Part shown: one piece after another, positions 48,069 to 57,310 of the stretch
How the letters are laid out: each line of letters opens with the position of its first letter
How positions within the stretch are numbered: position 1 is the first letter of the stretch
Assembly (NCBI GenBank): GCA_016711405.1
Contig: JADJSZ010000005.1
Span: forward strand, 124,001-188,000
Direction of reading: 5' to 3'
Length of the DNA stretch: 64,000 nucleotides
Source: Candidatus Hadersleviella danica
Lineage (GTDB): Bacteria > Chloroflexota > Anaerolineae > Promineifilales > Promineifilaceae
Position numbers and translations under genes: made by a program
The notes under the pieces: generated by a model
What the model was told of the DNA's origin: nothing
The model's input: the letters and a program-made list of their open reading frames with translations, nothing else
Database searches by the model: none

Positions 48069-48125
48069 AAAAAAATAGGTGGCAGGTGCATCGGGCGATG
48101 TCCTTACCACCTCGGGAGGGAGCCT
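48069..48125 (-). ncRNA. Putative small RNA gene, copy B
   Basis: Same design as copy A: TTGCAC (48159-48154), 16 bases, TATACT (48137-48132), start near 48125, the same CTCCCTCCCGAGGTGG…CCACCT hairpin and seven T (48075-48069). Over about 70 bases it differs from copy A at one or two positions plus the two-base insert before the T run. The sequence upstream of each -10 box differs, but both keep a -35 box at exactly 16 bases, which argues for selection on the promoters. Confidence 0.65.
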
Positions 48126-48195
48126 GATAAAAGTATAGCAGAAGTGGGCGGCCGTGCAAATTTTGGCTGGCGAAATGGGCACACTTCGCCGTAAT

Positions 48196-51100
48196 CTAAT
48201 ACGACTCACACACGGCCGTGACCTCCCCCTCCCCAATATAGGTTTGCCACTCCGCCTCGGTTAACTCGCGGTTGGCAATGCCACAAGCCATATCTTGCCA
48301 CGCCTCGAGGCTGGCCAACCATTCCAGCAGTTGCCCGTCGGCGCCAGCCGAGGCGAGGTAATAGCCATCGGCCGTGAAAGCCAGCCCAGAGACCTCGTCT
48401 AAATGCTCTTCCAGAGAGACCGCCAGCCGTTGCCGCGCAGGCACATCCCAGAAAATGAGGGTGCGGTCGGTGCTGGCTGTGGCCAACATTTGCCCATCGG
48501 GGCTGAATTGCACGGCCGTAATCAGCCCATTGTGGCCCCCTTGCGGAGCCGAAAGTGCATTGCCGCTACTCATCTCCCACAATACCAGCGTGTTATCGCC
48601 ACTGGCTGTAGCCAGCAAACTATGGTCGGCCGTAAAGGCCAATTGGGTGATGAAATCCGCCTGAAACTGTCCTTCGGCCGTGGCGGATAGGGTGTGGCGC
48701 AAAGTGAACTCGTGTGTATCGCCGCCGCTGAGTTCCCACACCAAAGTTTGCCCTTGGTCGCACACATTTTTGTCTTCCGTTTCGACCGGCTCCAGCCCCT
48801 GCCGCTTCGTCCTCGGCCGTGCTGGTGCGGTGGCAACCCCCTGCGGCCAAGTATTGGCCATCTGTGCTAAAGGCGAGGCTAACCAAATCTTCATCGGGCA
48901 AGCGCAAGGGGGCGAGGGCGGCCGAGCCTGTCGCCAAATCCCACAGATGCAATTCTGAGGCGGGGCACACTTCATCGGCCGTGGCACAGCCGACCGAGGC
49001 CAACCAACGGCCGTCGGAGCTAAAGGTGGCGGCGCGGATGGGGCCGTTGTGCAAGCCGAGCAGTTGGGGGGGCACGGCCGCTGTCACATCGGGCCACCAG
49101 ACGAGTTCGTAGAGTGGGGGGGCATCAGCATCTTCCAGAGGGGTGTTGTTGCCAAAGGCGGCGGCACTGCGGCCGTGGCTGGCCAACCGCACCTCCTCAA
49201 AAGCATCTGCTTGGGGCAATTCGTGGAAGGTTGAAGGGCGTGCGCTCTCATCGGTGGGCAAAATGACCACCGCCCCTTCTAACAGATAAACCAAATCTTC
49301 TTGGTCATTATAAGTCAACCCTTCGATGGGTTCCCCCACTGAAGCCATGACCTGTTGCAGTTGGGGGCTGGTTTGCAATTGCCACAACAGCACCGAGCCA
49401 TCGCGGCTGGCAGAAGCAACCCTATCGCCTGTGGGATTAAACTGAGCCGCCCATACCCAATCGGTGTGTTGGGTGAACGGGCCAGCGATGCGGGTTTGTG
49501 CTTGCCAATCCCACAAAATGAGCGAGCCATCGCGGCTGGCGGAGATGAGATAGGGGTCGAGCGGGGCAAAATCGAGCGAGAGAATCCAGTTGGAGTGGCC
49601 GAGTAATGTGCCCAAGCGCTCGCCGCTGGCCACATCCCACAACATAATCACGCCTGAATCGTCGCCCGAGGCCATGACCGTGCCATCGGCCGAGAGGGCG
49701 AGGGCGTTGATTTCGGCCGAGTGCGCTTCTAAGATGCGGGTGGGGGTGCTCGGCCGTCCGGGGCTGGAAATGTCCCAGAACATGATTTTGCGGTCTGCGC
49801 CTGCCGAGATGAGCGTTTGGCCATCGGGCGTGACCAGCAGGGCGTAAATGCTGTCGGTGTGGCCACCTTGGGGGGTGGAGAAGCGCACGGGTTGGCCGAG
49901 CTTGGTAATGTCCCAGATGACGATGGTGCGGTCTCTGCTGGCGGTGGCCAAAAAGCGGCCGTCGGTGGGGTTGGTGCTGGGAATGAACACGGCCGCATTC
50001 ACCGCATCGCGGTGGCCGCGCAAAAAGGAGAGCCGCGCAGGGGCTTGTCCACTGGCCGCATTGGAAATATCCCACAAAATGACGCTGTTGTCGTAGCTGG
50101 TGGAGGCCATCAGCTCTTCTTCGGGGCTAAAGACGACGCGGCGCACCCAATTGTTGTGGCCTGTTAAGGGGGAGCCAATGGGTTCGCCTGTGGTGGGGTT
50201 CCACAGACGCACGTTGTTGTCGTAGCCCCCTGAGGCGAGGAGTTGGCCATCGGGCGAATAGTCTACGGTGAAGACGCGCTCGTTGTGCCCTGTCAGGGCG
50301 GCTTGGCGGACGAGGGTGGCCTGACGGCCGAGGCTTTCTAAGATGGCCAGTAAGACACTGCGCCCTTCGATGGTATCGGCCGTGGATAGCGAGTGCAGGC
50401 TGAGGAGGAGTGCCAAATCGGTTTGTTCTTGGCGCAAGCTGAATCCTTGGGCGGCCAATCTGCCCGCCAGCGCTTGGAGGGCGTTGTATTCTGCTTGGGC
50501 GCGTGCCTCGGCGGCCTCATCGGCTTGTTGTTGGGCTTCGGCCGCGCTTTGGCGGGCTTCGGCTTCGGCCGTGCTGGCGAGTTGGGCTTGGGTTTGGGCT
50601 TCGAGCTGGCTTTGGCGGGCTTCGGCCTCGGCCGCACGGGCAAGGTCAGCTTGGGTTTGGGCTTCGTCAAGGGCGGCGACGGCCGTGGCTTGGGCGACAA
50701 CGGCCGTGGCCTCGGCCAATACCGCCCGCGCCGCCTCTGTTTGCACCAAATCTGTTTGCGCAAGGGCTTGGTTGCGTTGGTTGTAGGCCACAAACGAGGC
50801 CAAGAGGGTGTAAACGAATAGCCCCCCCAACACCGTGAGGGCGATGCGTTGGCGGCGCAATTGGCGTTCCCGCTCTTGACGCAAGGTTTGCTCGCTTTGG
50901 GCGAGTTCTTCCGCCATTTTGAGCCGTTTGGCTTCGTTTTCGACGCGCTCTTGGGTGCGGCGGGCTTCTTCGGCTTCGCTAATCTGCAAAAAATCGCGTT
51001 CTACATCGGTCAGGCTGGGGTCGTTGCGGTAGCGCAGGGATTCTTCGAGCAAGTCGCCGCGCCGCAGGCGGCTTTTTTCGCGCCCCGAAGCGAGCCATTG

Positions 51101-52605
51101 TTGGGCGGCCGTGGTCAGCCGCAAGCGCTGTTGCTGGTTGGCGCGTTCCTCTTCCAGCCATTCGACAAAGAGCGACCAATCGAGGGCGAGGGCTTCGTGA
51201 ACGAGGTCGAATTGGTCTTCGGCGGGGCTGGTGCGGGAGGCAATGTGGCGGATGAGCCGCTGGCGGGTGAGTTGAACCAGCATTTCGTCAATGCGTTCGG
51301 GGGCACCGCCCACTGTGTGTAGCTCGCGCCGCCGCCGCCGCACCACTTCGACTCCTGTGGGTTCGCTGGGAACGGCAAAGCGGAGGAGGAGTTTTTTGAG
51401 GATGAGCCGGTCGTCGGGGCGCAAATCGCGGTAGAGTTGGTTGGCGGTGGTGACGAGGGAGTTACGGCCGCCGCCGACGATGTTGTAGGCATCCCATGTG
51501 ATGCGATTGTGGTCGCGCACATCCCACAAGCGCAAAAGGGTGAATTGGAGGAGGGGTAGGGCGCTTTGTTCGGCACTCACATCTTGCAGGAGCCGGGTGA
51601 CAAGCCCCTCATCAAAGCGCAAGCCGATGGCGGCGGCTGGTTTTTCAATCACTTCGCGCAGTTCGGCCGTGGTGGGGGGGGTGATGCGGACGGTGGAGAG
51701 GTTGAGCAGTTTTTGTAGCTCGGGCCATTGGGTGCACAGGTTTTCGTAATCGCTGTGCATGGCGATGAGCAAAACGTGGTGGGCTTGGTTGGGCTGGGTG
51801 AGGTGGGTGAGGTTGGCGATGAAGGCGTGGCGGCTTTCTTCGTCTTGGCAACGGGTGAAGAGTTCCTCGAATTCATCTATGAAGAGGACGGCCGTGCGGG
51901 TCTGGGTGTTGTCGCGCAGTTGATTATCGAGTGTGGTGGTGAGGGTGCGCGGGTCGCTTTGGAGGGCTTGGATGTGGCTGTCGAGGTCGGCCGTGTTTTC
52001 GCCAAAGAGGAGCTTGGCGAGGACGCGCAATGGCTCGGCCGTGGGGGAAATGGGGGGAAGTAGTGCCATTGGCCGCTATCGGTGGAGAGGCCATCGGCCG
52101 TGGTTTTTACGTCGGAGCCGATGGGGAGTTCGCCTGCTTTGAGGCGAGGGAGCAAGCCCGCGAGGACGAGGGAGGATTTGCCGCTCCCCGAGGGGCCGAT
52201 GACGGCCGTGAAGCGGTGTTTGCTGATGCACTCGATGGCAAGGGTGGTTAGCCGTTGGCGGCCGAAAAATTGATTTTGGTTGGCTTCGCTAAACGAGCTG
52301 AGACCGAGATAGGGGCAGAGGCTGTCGGGCAGTTCGGGGGCGTAGCTAAAGTCATATTCGTCGAGAGTGGCATCAAACTCTTCGTGTCCCCAGCGGTAGA
52401 GCATGGTTGACCAGTAGTCAATCATGTTTTGCGCCGCCCAGCGGTCGTCTTCGATATCAATGAGAACCCCGGTGGAGCTGGCCCGGTTGACAAAGGTGAC
52501 GACATCGGCCGTCATTTGTGCGGTGGGGCCTTCGGCACGGAAGCGGCGCAACAAGTCGCGGTGCAGGTCGCGCATGGCGGTGAGGGAGGGGTAGGGTTCG
52601 AGCAT
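48196..52605 (-). CDS. nSTAND NTPase-TM-WD40 propeller protein (two frameshifts)
   Basis: About 1,470 residues if repaired. ATG 52605 begins a 130-residue N-terminal domain that I do not recognise (MLEPYPSLTAMRDLHRDLLR). Next is an nSTAND P-loop NTPase with CPYLGLSSF…FFGR, Walker A VIGPSGSGKSS and Walker B AVLFIDEFEELFT, a winged-helix-like tail, one TM helix (IALTVLGGLFVYTLLASFVA), an Ala/Gln-rich coiled coil with AEAEARQSQ-type repeats, and about twelve WD40 repeats (DGQLLASGGYDNNVRLW and others). The frame breaks at 52051-52056 (one base short in a run of six) and at 48796-48799 (one base long). ATP-driven oligomerisation on ligand binding by the propeller is typical of STAND proteins; the signal is unknown. 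Confidence 0.85.
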
Positions 52606-52628
52606 GAGGATGCGAAGAGAGGGGGGAG

Positions 52629-52830
52629 TGAGTGAGTAGTAAGTAGTGAATAGTAGATATATTTTGACAATGTTAGTTAGGCTGCTTTGCGCCCCTCTCC
52701 CCAAGGAGAGGGCCTGCTTCCCTCTCCAGGGAGAGGGGCAGGGGGTGAGGAGGCCTGGAGGGCTTGGTAATTTAACATTGTCAAAGCAGTGAGTAGGGAC
52801 TATTCACTACTTACTATTCACTAATGCCTG
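52629..52830. repeat. Nested inverted repeats (three levels)
   Basis: The outer arms are AGTAAGTAGTGAATAGTAG (52639-52657) and CTATTCACTACTTACTATTC (52799-52818). The middle arms are perfect 13-mers TTTGACAATGTTA (52663-52675) and TAACATTGTCAAA (52773-52785). The inner part holds CCCCTCTCC/GGAGAGGGG arms. The last outer arm overlaps the end of the GNAT gene. Confidence 0.85.
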
Positions 52831-53293
52831 TGTGATAGGTCTCATAAGCTACTATTCTACCGGCGCGAAGGGGCAGGGTTACGCGGGGAAATGGGTCGCT
52901 GGCGCGTAGAAGCCATGCGCTGGGGTGCTGGGTGAAGCCGATTTTGGGGTAGTAGCCGACAGCTTTGGGGGCGGCGAGCAGGATGAGCATGGAGCGTGGC
53001 CCCATTTGGGCACGGGTTTGGGCAATCATCTCGGTGCCGATGCCTTGGCCTTGGTGGGAATCGCGCACGGCCAAATCGGAAAGATAGCCGACGTAGGCAA
53101 AATCGGTGAGGGTGCGGGAGATGCCGACGAGGAGGTCGCCTTCCCATGCGGTGACGATGAGGTTGGCATGGGCGAGCATTTCGGCGACGATGTGGGGGTC
53201 GTCTATCGGCCGTCTTTCCCCCAGTGTGGAGGCGCGATAAAGCTCAATGACCTGTTCTAAATCGAGTTGGTTGCCATATTGGTAGGTAATCAT
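52814..53293 (-). CDS. GNAT-family N-acetyltransferase
   Basis: 159 residues. The acetyl-CoA binding motif A is YLSDLAVRDSHQGQGIGTEMI (Q/RxxGxG/A as QGQGIG), and motif B is MLILLAAPKAVGYYPKIGFT. It transfers acetyl to an amine; small-molecule or protein N-acetylation cannot be told apart. The last codons run into an outer arm of a nested inverted repeat, so the C-terminus is partly repeat-derived. Confidence 0.88.
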   Translation of the reverse strand: MITYQYGNQLDLEQVIELYRASTLGERRPIDDPHIVAEMLAHANLIVTAWEGDLLVGISRTLTDFAYVGYLSDLAVRDSHQGQGIGTEMIAQTRAQMGPRSMLILLAAPKAVGYYPKIGFTQHPSAWLLRASDPFPRVTLPLRAGRIVAYETYHTGISE

Positions 53294-53311
53294 GGTGGGT
53301 GGGGAAGGGGA

Positions 53312-53632
53312 TTAGAGACGGCCGATGACGACAAAGCCTGCGACGCAGACGATGAGAACCATGAGCATGGAGAGGCTGAGGAGAATGATGAGCCAGAGGG
53401 GCACGGCCGCTTCGGCAAACCATTTGTGGGCGACCCAGCGATTGATGAGGCTGGTGAGGCCGACGGTGGTAACGGCCGCGAACAAGCCAAAACAGGCCAA
53501 AATGGGTGTGGCTTCGGCTTCGCTGAAGCCATTGAGGGCGACGAGGAGGCCAATGCCGCCCACGCCGCCCAATATGCTGAGGATGACCCCCGAAATGACT
53601 AAGGCAATGAGTGAGAGAATAGCCCAGACCAT
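53312..53632 (-). CDS. Small membrane protein, three TM helices
   Basis: 106 residues with hydrophobic segments at about 3-34, 44-62 and 78-104. The sequence has a glycine-rich first helix (LSILGGVGGIGLLVALNG). The family is not recognised. It sits 19 bases before the GNAT gene in the same direction and is likely cotranscribed with it. Confidence 0.6.
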   Translation of the reverse strand: MVWAILSLIALVISGVILSILGGVGGIGLLVALNGFSEAEATPILACFGLFAAVTTVGLTSLINRWVAHKWFAEAAVPLWLIILLSLSMLMVLIVCVAGFVVIGRL

Positions 53633-53643
53633 GTGGTTGCTCG

Positions 53644-53705
53644 TAGGTTGCAGGTTACAAGTTACAAGTTACAAGTCGTTTACCACTTGTAACTTGTAAC
53701 TTTCA
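53644..53705. repeat. TAACTTG heptamer hairpin
   Basis: GGTTACAAGTTACAAGTTACAAGT (53651-53674) faces ACTTGTAACTTGTAACTTTC (53684-53703), the same words as at 32147 and 60335. Confidence 0.85.
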
Positions 53706-53733
53706 ACAAATAGGGTGATGAAAAATTGTGGAC

Positions 53734-54480
53734 TTACCTTTTTAGCCCCTCATCATATACCCCGCGCAGGAGGTGCCAGCGGATTTTGGCCGCTTCGGCA
53801 AAGGTGGTGAGGTAGTCGGTGAAGACGACGTGGGTGCCAGCCATGTCTATCCAGTTGGCGCCGACAACGCCGATGGTGTAGCCAAATTTGCGGGCCAACA
53901 CAAGGGCTTCGATGTCGAAGGCCCAGCGGTCTACGCGGGCACGGCCGAAGATTTTCTCGGCCGCTTCGGCCGTGAACGCCTTGAAGCCGCATTGCGTGTC
54001 CCAAATGCCGGGCACAGCCATGATTTGGATGAAGAGATTGCCCAAATTGCCCAGCACGCGCTTAATGAACGGTTGCGGGGTGGCTTGGCGGGCGTTGGGG
54101 TGGTCTTTGCCATCGCGGGAGCAAATGACGACGGCATGGCCTTGCTCGAACAACGGCCGCATCTCGTCGAAATGGCTCATGTCGGTCGAGTTATCGGCAT
54201 CGGTGAAGAGGCGGATTTGGCCTGTGGCGGCCAACATGCCTTCGCGCACGGTGTACCCTTTGCCCTTGTTTTCCAAGCGGTTAATCCAACGAAGGTTTTC
54301 TTTACCCTCGGCGAACTGTTCTAGGACGGCCAGCGTGCCATCTTTGACCCCATCTAACACCACCAAGACTTCCCACGAGTAGGGTTGAGCGGTGAGGTAG
54401 TTGTAAACTGCTTTGAGCGTGGCCCCAAGACGGGCTTCTTCATTGTAAGCAGGGATGATGACGGAGAGATAAGGGGGCAT
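53734..54480 (-). CDS. GT2 glycosyltransferase, dolichyl-phosphate glucosyltransferase-like
   Basis: 248 residues. A GT-A fold with LSVIIPAYNEEARLGATLKA, EVLVVLDGVKDGT, the DxD-type LFTDADNSTDMSHFDE and DTQCGFKAFTAEAAEKIF, the block typical of dolichyl-phosphate beta-glucosyltransferases. It likely builds a polyprenyl-phosphate sugar. Such a product is the donor used by the GT-C enzyme of the type at 26957. No TM segment is seen. The start abuts GTGGTTA repeats. Confidence 0.88.
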   Translation of the reverse strand: MPPYLSVIIPAYNEEARLGATLKAVYNYLTAQPYSWEVLVVLDGVKDGTLAVLEQFAEGKENLRWINRLENKGKGYTVREGMLAATGQIRLFTDADNSTDMSHFDEMRPLFEQGHAVVICSRDGKDHPNARQATPQPFIKRVLGNLGNLFIQIMAVPGIWDTQCGFKAFTAEAAEKIFGRARVDRWAFDIEALVLARKFGYTIGVVGANWIDMAGTHVVFTDYLTTFAEAAKIRWHLLRGVYDEGLKR

Positions 54481-54487
54481 GGGGGAG

Positions 54488-54580
54488 GGAAGTGGTTAGT
54501 GGTTAGTGGTTAGTGAGTAGTGAGTAGTCGAGTAATCATCTGGCTGACAAGCTGACTAGCTGACAAGCTGACAGACTAAC
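54488..54580. repeat. GTGGTTA, AGTAGTG and AGCTGAC arrays
   Basis: GTGGTTAGTGGTTAGTGGTTAGTG (54492-54514) is followed by AGTAGTGAGTAGTC and then GCTGACAAGCTGACTAGCTGACAAGCTGAC (54542-54571). Confidence 0.8.
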
Positions 54581-54594
54581 CGATAGTACTTGCC

Positions 54595-55566
54595 CTATTT
54601 GCTCTCGTCAACAGGGGAGAGGCGAGCCGTTAGTTGGTCGTCGGGCAAGCGGCGGGTGGTTTGGATGTGGCGGCGGGTGCGCCAGAAACGGCAACCTGTG
54701 AGGAGGCCGACGAGTTGGCCACGCAGGGTGGCGCGGGCGGCCGTGCCGCGCCATGCGCCCACTGCCTCGCGGAAGATGTGCCATTGGCCGCGCACAATCG
54801 GCCGCCAATGTTTGCGCCACAGACTGGTGGGGTAGTTCTTCCACAGCAGATAGAGCAAATTGCGCCGGTCGTAATAGCTGGAAAGGGGGCTGGAGGAGGC
54901 TTTGAGCTTGTGGTAGATGACGGCCGTGGGCACATACACCACCCGCCAGCCTGCCAAATTTAAGCGCCAACCTAAATCAACGTCCTCGCAAGAGAAAAAA
55001 AAGGTGTCGTCGAGAAAGCCGACTTGCTCGAGGGCTGTGCGGCGATAGGCCACGGCCGCACCACAGCCACTAAAGACATATTCTTCGCTGTCGTATTGCC
55101 CGACATCTTTCTGCCACACGCCTCGGTTGCCGGGACGGCCGTCTAGCTGGCAGAAATCACCGGCCGTGTGGAAGGTGTCGCGCTGGTCGAAGAGCAAAAT
55201 TTTGCCCACGGCACTCCCCGCTTGGGGGTGGCGGGCCAATCCGCCCAGCAATTCGGCCAACCATGTCGGTTCGGCCTCGGTGTCATTGTTGAGCAAGATG
55301 ATAATTTCACCCACGGCCGCCGCATAACCCGCCACACACGCCCCCGTAAACCCCCGGTTCTCGCCCAATTCCAGCAACCGCACCTCGGGGAACGCCTCGC
55401 GCACATAGGCTTGCGAACCATCGTGCGAGCCGTTGTCTACCAATAAGAGTTCAAACTGTTGGTTGGTTTGGTGGCGCAAACTCATCAGGCACGTTTCCAG
55501 ATGGTGACGGCCGTTCCAATGGGGAATGATAATGGAGGCGTAGGGGGAGGCTTGCGGTGGAATCAC
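54595..55566 (-). CDS. GT2 glycosyltransferase, rhamnosyltransferase-like
   Basis: About 324 residues. GTG 55566 is chosen because the GT-A core starts at once (ASIIIPHWNGRHHLETCLMS); the frame stays open upstream only because a 21-bp minisatellite lies there. Motifs are LLLVDNGSHDGS, LGENRGFTGACVAGY, EIIILLNNDTEAEPTWLAEL (the NNDTE metal site) and FFFSCEDVDLGWRLNLAGW (ED). These define the WbbL/rhamnosyltransferase-type GT2 family of cell-surface polysaccharide synthesis. A GT2 of the other class lies just downstream on the same strand. Confidence 0.85.
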   Translation of the reverse strand: MIPPQASPYASIIIPHWNGRHHLETCLMSLRHQTNQQFELLLVDNGSHDGSQAYVREAFPEVRLLELGENRGFTGACVAGYAAAVGEIIILLNNDTEAEPTWLAELLGGLARHPQAGSAVGKILLFDQRDTFHTAGDFCQLDGRPGNRGVWQKDVGQYDSEEYVFSGCGAAVAYRRTALEQVGFLDDTFFFSCEDVDLGWRLNLAGWRVVYVPTAVIYHKLKASSSPLSSYYDRRNLLYLLWKNYPTSLWRKHWRPIVRGQWHIFREAVGAWRGTAARATLRGQLVGLLTGCRFWRTRRHIQTTRRLPDDQLTARLSPVDESK

Positions 55567-55683
55567 AGGAACCGAGTATAAAATCCTTCTCCTATACAAG
55601 CAACATCTCCGCCAGATGGGCGATTTGCCCTGCCAATGCTGGGCTAAACAAGCAAAACACGGCCGATTTTTTGAGAAAACGGG

Positions 55684-56018
55684 CAGACGAAAAAGTCGTT
55701 TTGGGGCAGACGAAAGTCGTTTTGGGGCAGACGAAAGTCGTTTTGGGGCAGACAAAAGTCGTTTTGGGGCAGACGAAAGTCGTTTTGGGGCAGACAAAAG
55801 TCGTTTTGGGGCAGACGAAAATCGTTTTGGGGCAGACGAAAATCGGTTCGGGGCAGATGAAAATCGTTTCGGCGACAAAATCGTTTGGGCAGACAAAAGT
55901 CGTTTAGGGGCAGACAAAAGTCGTTTAGAGGCAGACAAAAGTCGTTTAGAGGCAGACAAAAGTCGTTTAGAGGCAGACAAAAGTCGTTTAGAGGCAGATA
56001 AAAGTTGCAAATGGGCGG
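55684..56018. repeat. 21-bp minisatellite, about 16 units
   Basis: The unit CAGACGAAAGTCGTTTTGGGG (one base longer than this field allows to be repeated) is present about 16 times, with two subtypes: units 1-9 ending TTTTGGGG and units 11-15 ending TTTAGAGG. Unit 10 is a short 15-base form. Each unit holds the small palindrome ACGA-AAG-TCGT. Because 21 is a multiple of three, several frames on both strands remain open, giving FGADESR-, LGQTKVV- or LPQNDF-type peptides that are unlikely to be real. Confidence 0.95.
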
Positions 56019-56032
56019 GCAAAAATCGAACG

Positions 56033-56185
56033 AGGGTTTTTCAAAAGTCCGCAAAGAGAAGCGAACAGAGTTAATGAACCGCGGAGGGCGCGGAGAACGC
56101 GGAGGCTTGCTCCTCTCCGCGCCCTCCGCGTTCTCTGCGGTTCATTCCTTTTTGGCAAGTTCAATCCTGACTTTTGAAAAACCCT
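56033..56185. repeat. Nested palindrome with perfect 17-bp arms
   Basis: AGGGTTTTTCAAAAGTC (56033-56049) and GACTTTTGAAAAACCCT (56169-56185) are perfect inverted repeats. Between them lies a hairpin of CGCGGAGA words: GAACCGCGGAGGGCGCGGAG (from 56076) against CTCCGCGTTCTCTGCGGTTC (to 56144). Confidence 0.88.
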
Positions 56186-56232
56186 GAAAATCGAACCAAG
56201 ACGGCCGCACTCCCTGCTATTTAGGGGTAAGA

Positions 56233-56262
56233 TTACAACTCCAAGGGCGAATAAGATATAAT
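56233..56262 (+). promoter_or_regulatory. Candidate promoter of the 56407 gene
   Basis: TTACAA (56233-56238), 18 bases, TATAAT (56257-56262). The start would lie about 140 bases before the gene. Confidence 0.45.
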
Positions 56263-56406
56263 TTGCCCGACCGTGGTGAATAACCAAATTACCTCTGGTT
56301 GCCCCCACTTTTTTATTCAGCCCGTCGCCCCAACTTGAATTGCCATTCACCAATGGCTCATCTTGGGCTTGGTTAGTGGCATTACCCCATTTTAAGAAGA
56401 GGTTCT

Positions 56407-57207
56407 ATGGACAAAAAAATCATTTACTTGCTAGTCGGAGGCATCGTCTTGGCGATTCTTCTGCTGGGCTTTGGCGGCTATGTTTTGTTGAGCGAAGGGG
56501 TGGCCATTGCCCAACCCACGGCCGTGCCATCATCCCCCGCCGCCACCCAAATTGCCGAGGTGGTAGTTGTGGAACCAACGGCCGTTGCCTCGGCCACGGC
56601 CGTCTCCGCCCCCACCGAACTGCCCCCACCCCAAATCCAAGCTTTGCCCACCCACACCCCACCCCCTAGCCCCACCCCCTCGCCCACACCTCTGCCCACT
56701 GAAACGCCTATCCCCACGGAAACCCCCGTGCCCCCCACGGCCACGGCCGTCCCCGTCGTCGTTCAACCAACGCGTCCACCTGCGACGGCCGTGCCCGCCA
56801 CGGCGGTGCCTACGGCCGCGCCAACGGCCGTGCCCGCCAACACACGGGGCCTTACCGCCTCGTTTGGCATTGAAGGTGGCCCTAGTTTTGGTGCCAATCA
56901 AGAGATTTGGTTCAATTTCACGGTCAATAACTCCTCGGGCGCGGCCGTGCCCTTCAGTGTCCTTGGCGTATATCCCAAAAAAGGTGGCACTTATCGCCCC
57001 GAATTTATCCAAGCCAGTTGGGGCGGCAACCCGACCGATGCCATCTCCACCAGTGGCCTTGTCTGGCGCGACAACATCAAAATTGGCGAATCGGGAAGCT
57101 ACACCCTCCAACTAGCTATCTGCTTTGATGCCTCCTACCAATCCTGCAAAGCAGGCGGCGGCACATGGGTCTTCCTCTCGGGGGATGTGCCTGTTACCAT
57201 CAATTAG
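56407..57207 (+). CDS. Membrane-anchored extracellular protein with Pro/Thr-rich stalk
   Basis: 266 residues with AAGAGGT upstream. A single N-terminal TM helix (IIYLLVGGIVLAILLLGFGG) is followed by a 110-residue stalk of PTAVP, PTPSPTPLPTE and TATAVP repeats, a likely O-glycosylated spacer. The C-terminal 115 residues are a beta-sandwich (ASFGIEGGPSFGANQEIWFN, with Cys pair CFDASYQSCKAG). The stalk's many ACGGCCGT sites encode the TAV words. It is probably a cell-surface binding protein; the ligand is unknown. Confidence 0.75.
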   Translation: MDKKIIYLLVGGIVLAILLLGFGGYVLLSEGVAIAQPTAVPSSPAATQIAEVVVVEPTAVASATAVSAPTELPPPQIQALPTHTPPPSPTPSPTPLPTETPIPTETPVPPTATAVPVVVQPTRPPATAVPATAVPTAAPTAVPANTRGLTASFGIEGGPSFGANQEIWFNFTVNNSSGAAVPFSVLGVYPKKGGTYRPEFIQASWGGNPTDAISTSGLVWRDNIKIGESGSYTLQLAICFDASYQSCKAGGGTWVFLSGDVPVTIN

Positions 57208-57310
57208 GACTTGAGTAAATGGTGACTTATTGAACCGCGGAGGCGGGAGAACGTAGAGAAATTCCCAGACAACTCCACTACTCTACTACTCCCCCTATTC
57301 ATGAAGCGAT

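Noticed and set aside
48196..52605. Anti-phage defence island
   Set aside because: Only the nSTAND protein hints at it; its neighbours are a GNAT enzyme, small membrane protein and glycosyltransferases, with no nuclease, toxin or other defence gene.
55684..56018. CRISPR array
   Set aside because: Units are contiguous 21-bp repeats without unique spacers, and no cas gene is in the window.
54595..56022. 475-residue version of the GT2 glycosyltransferase
   Set aside because: The extra 150 residues are translated minisatellite; the GT-A core starts at GTG 55566.
55616..56074. Long repeat-encoded ORFs (LGQTKVV-, FGADESR- or LPQNDF-type) over the minisatellite
   Set aside because: They are open only because the 21-bp unit is a multiple of three; several frames on both strands are equally open and none has a ribosome-binding site.
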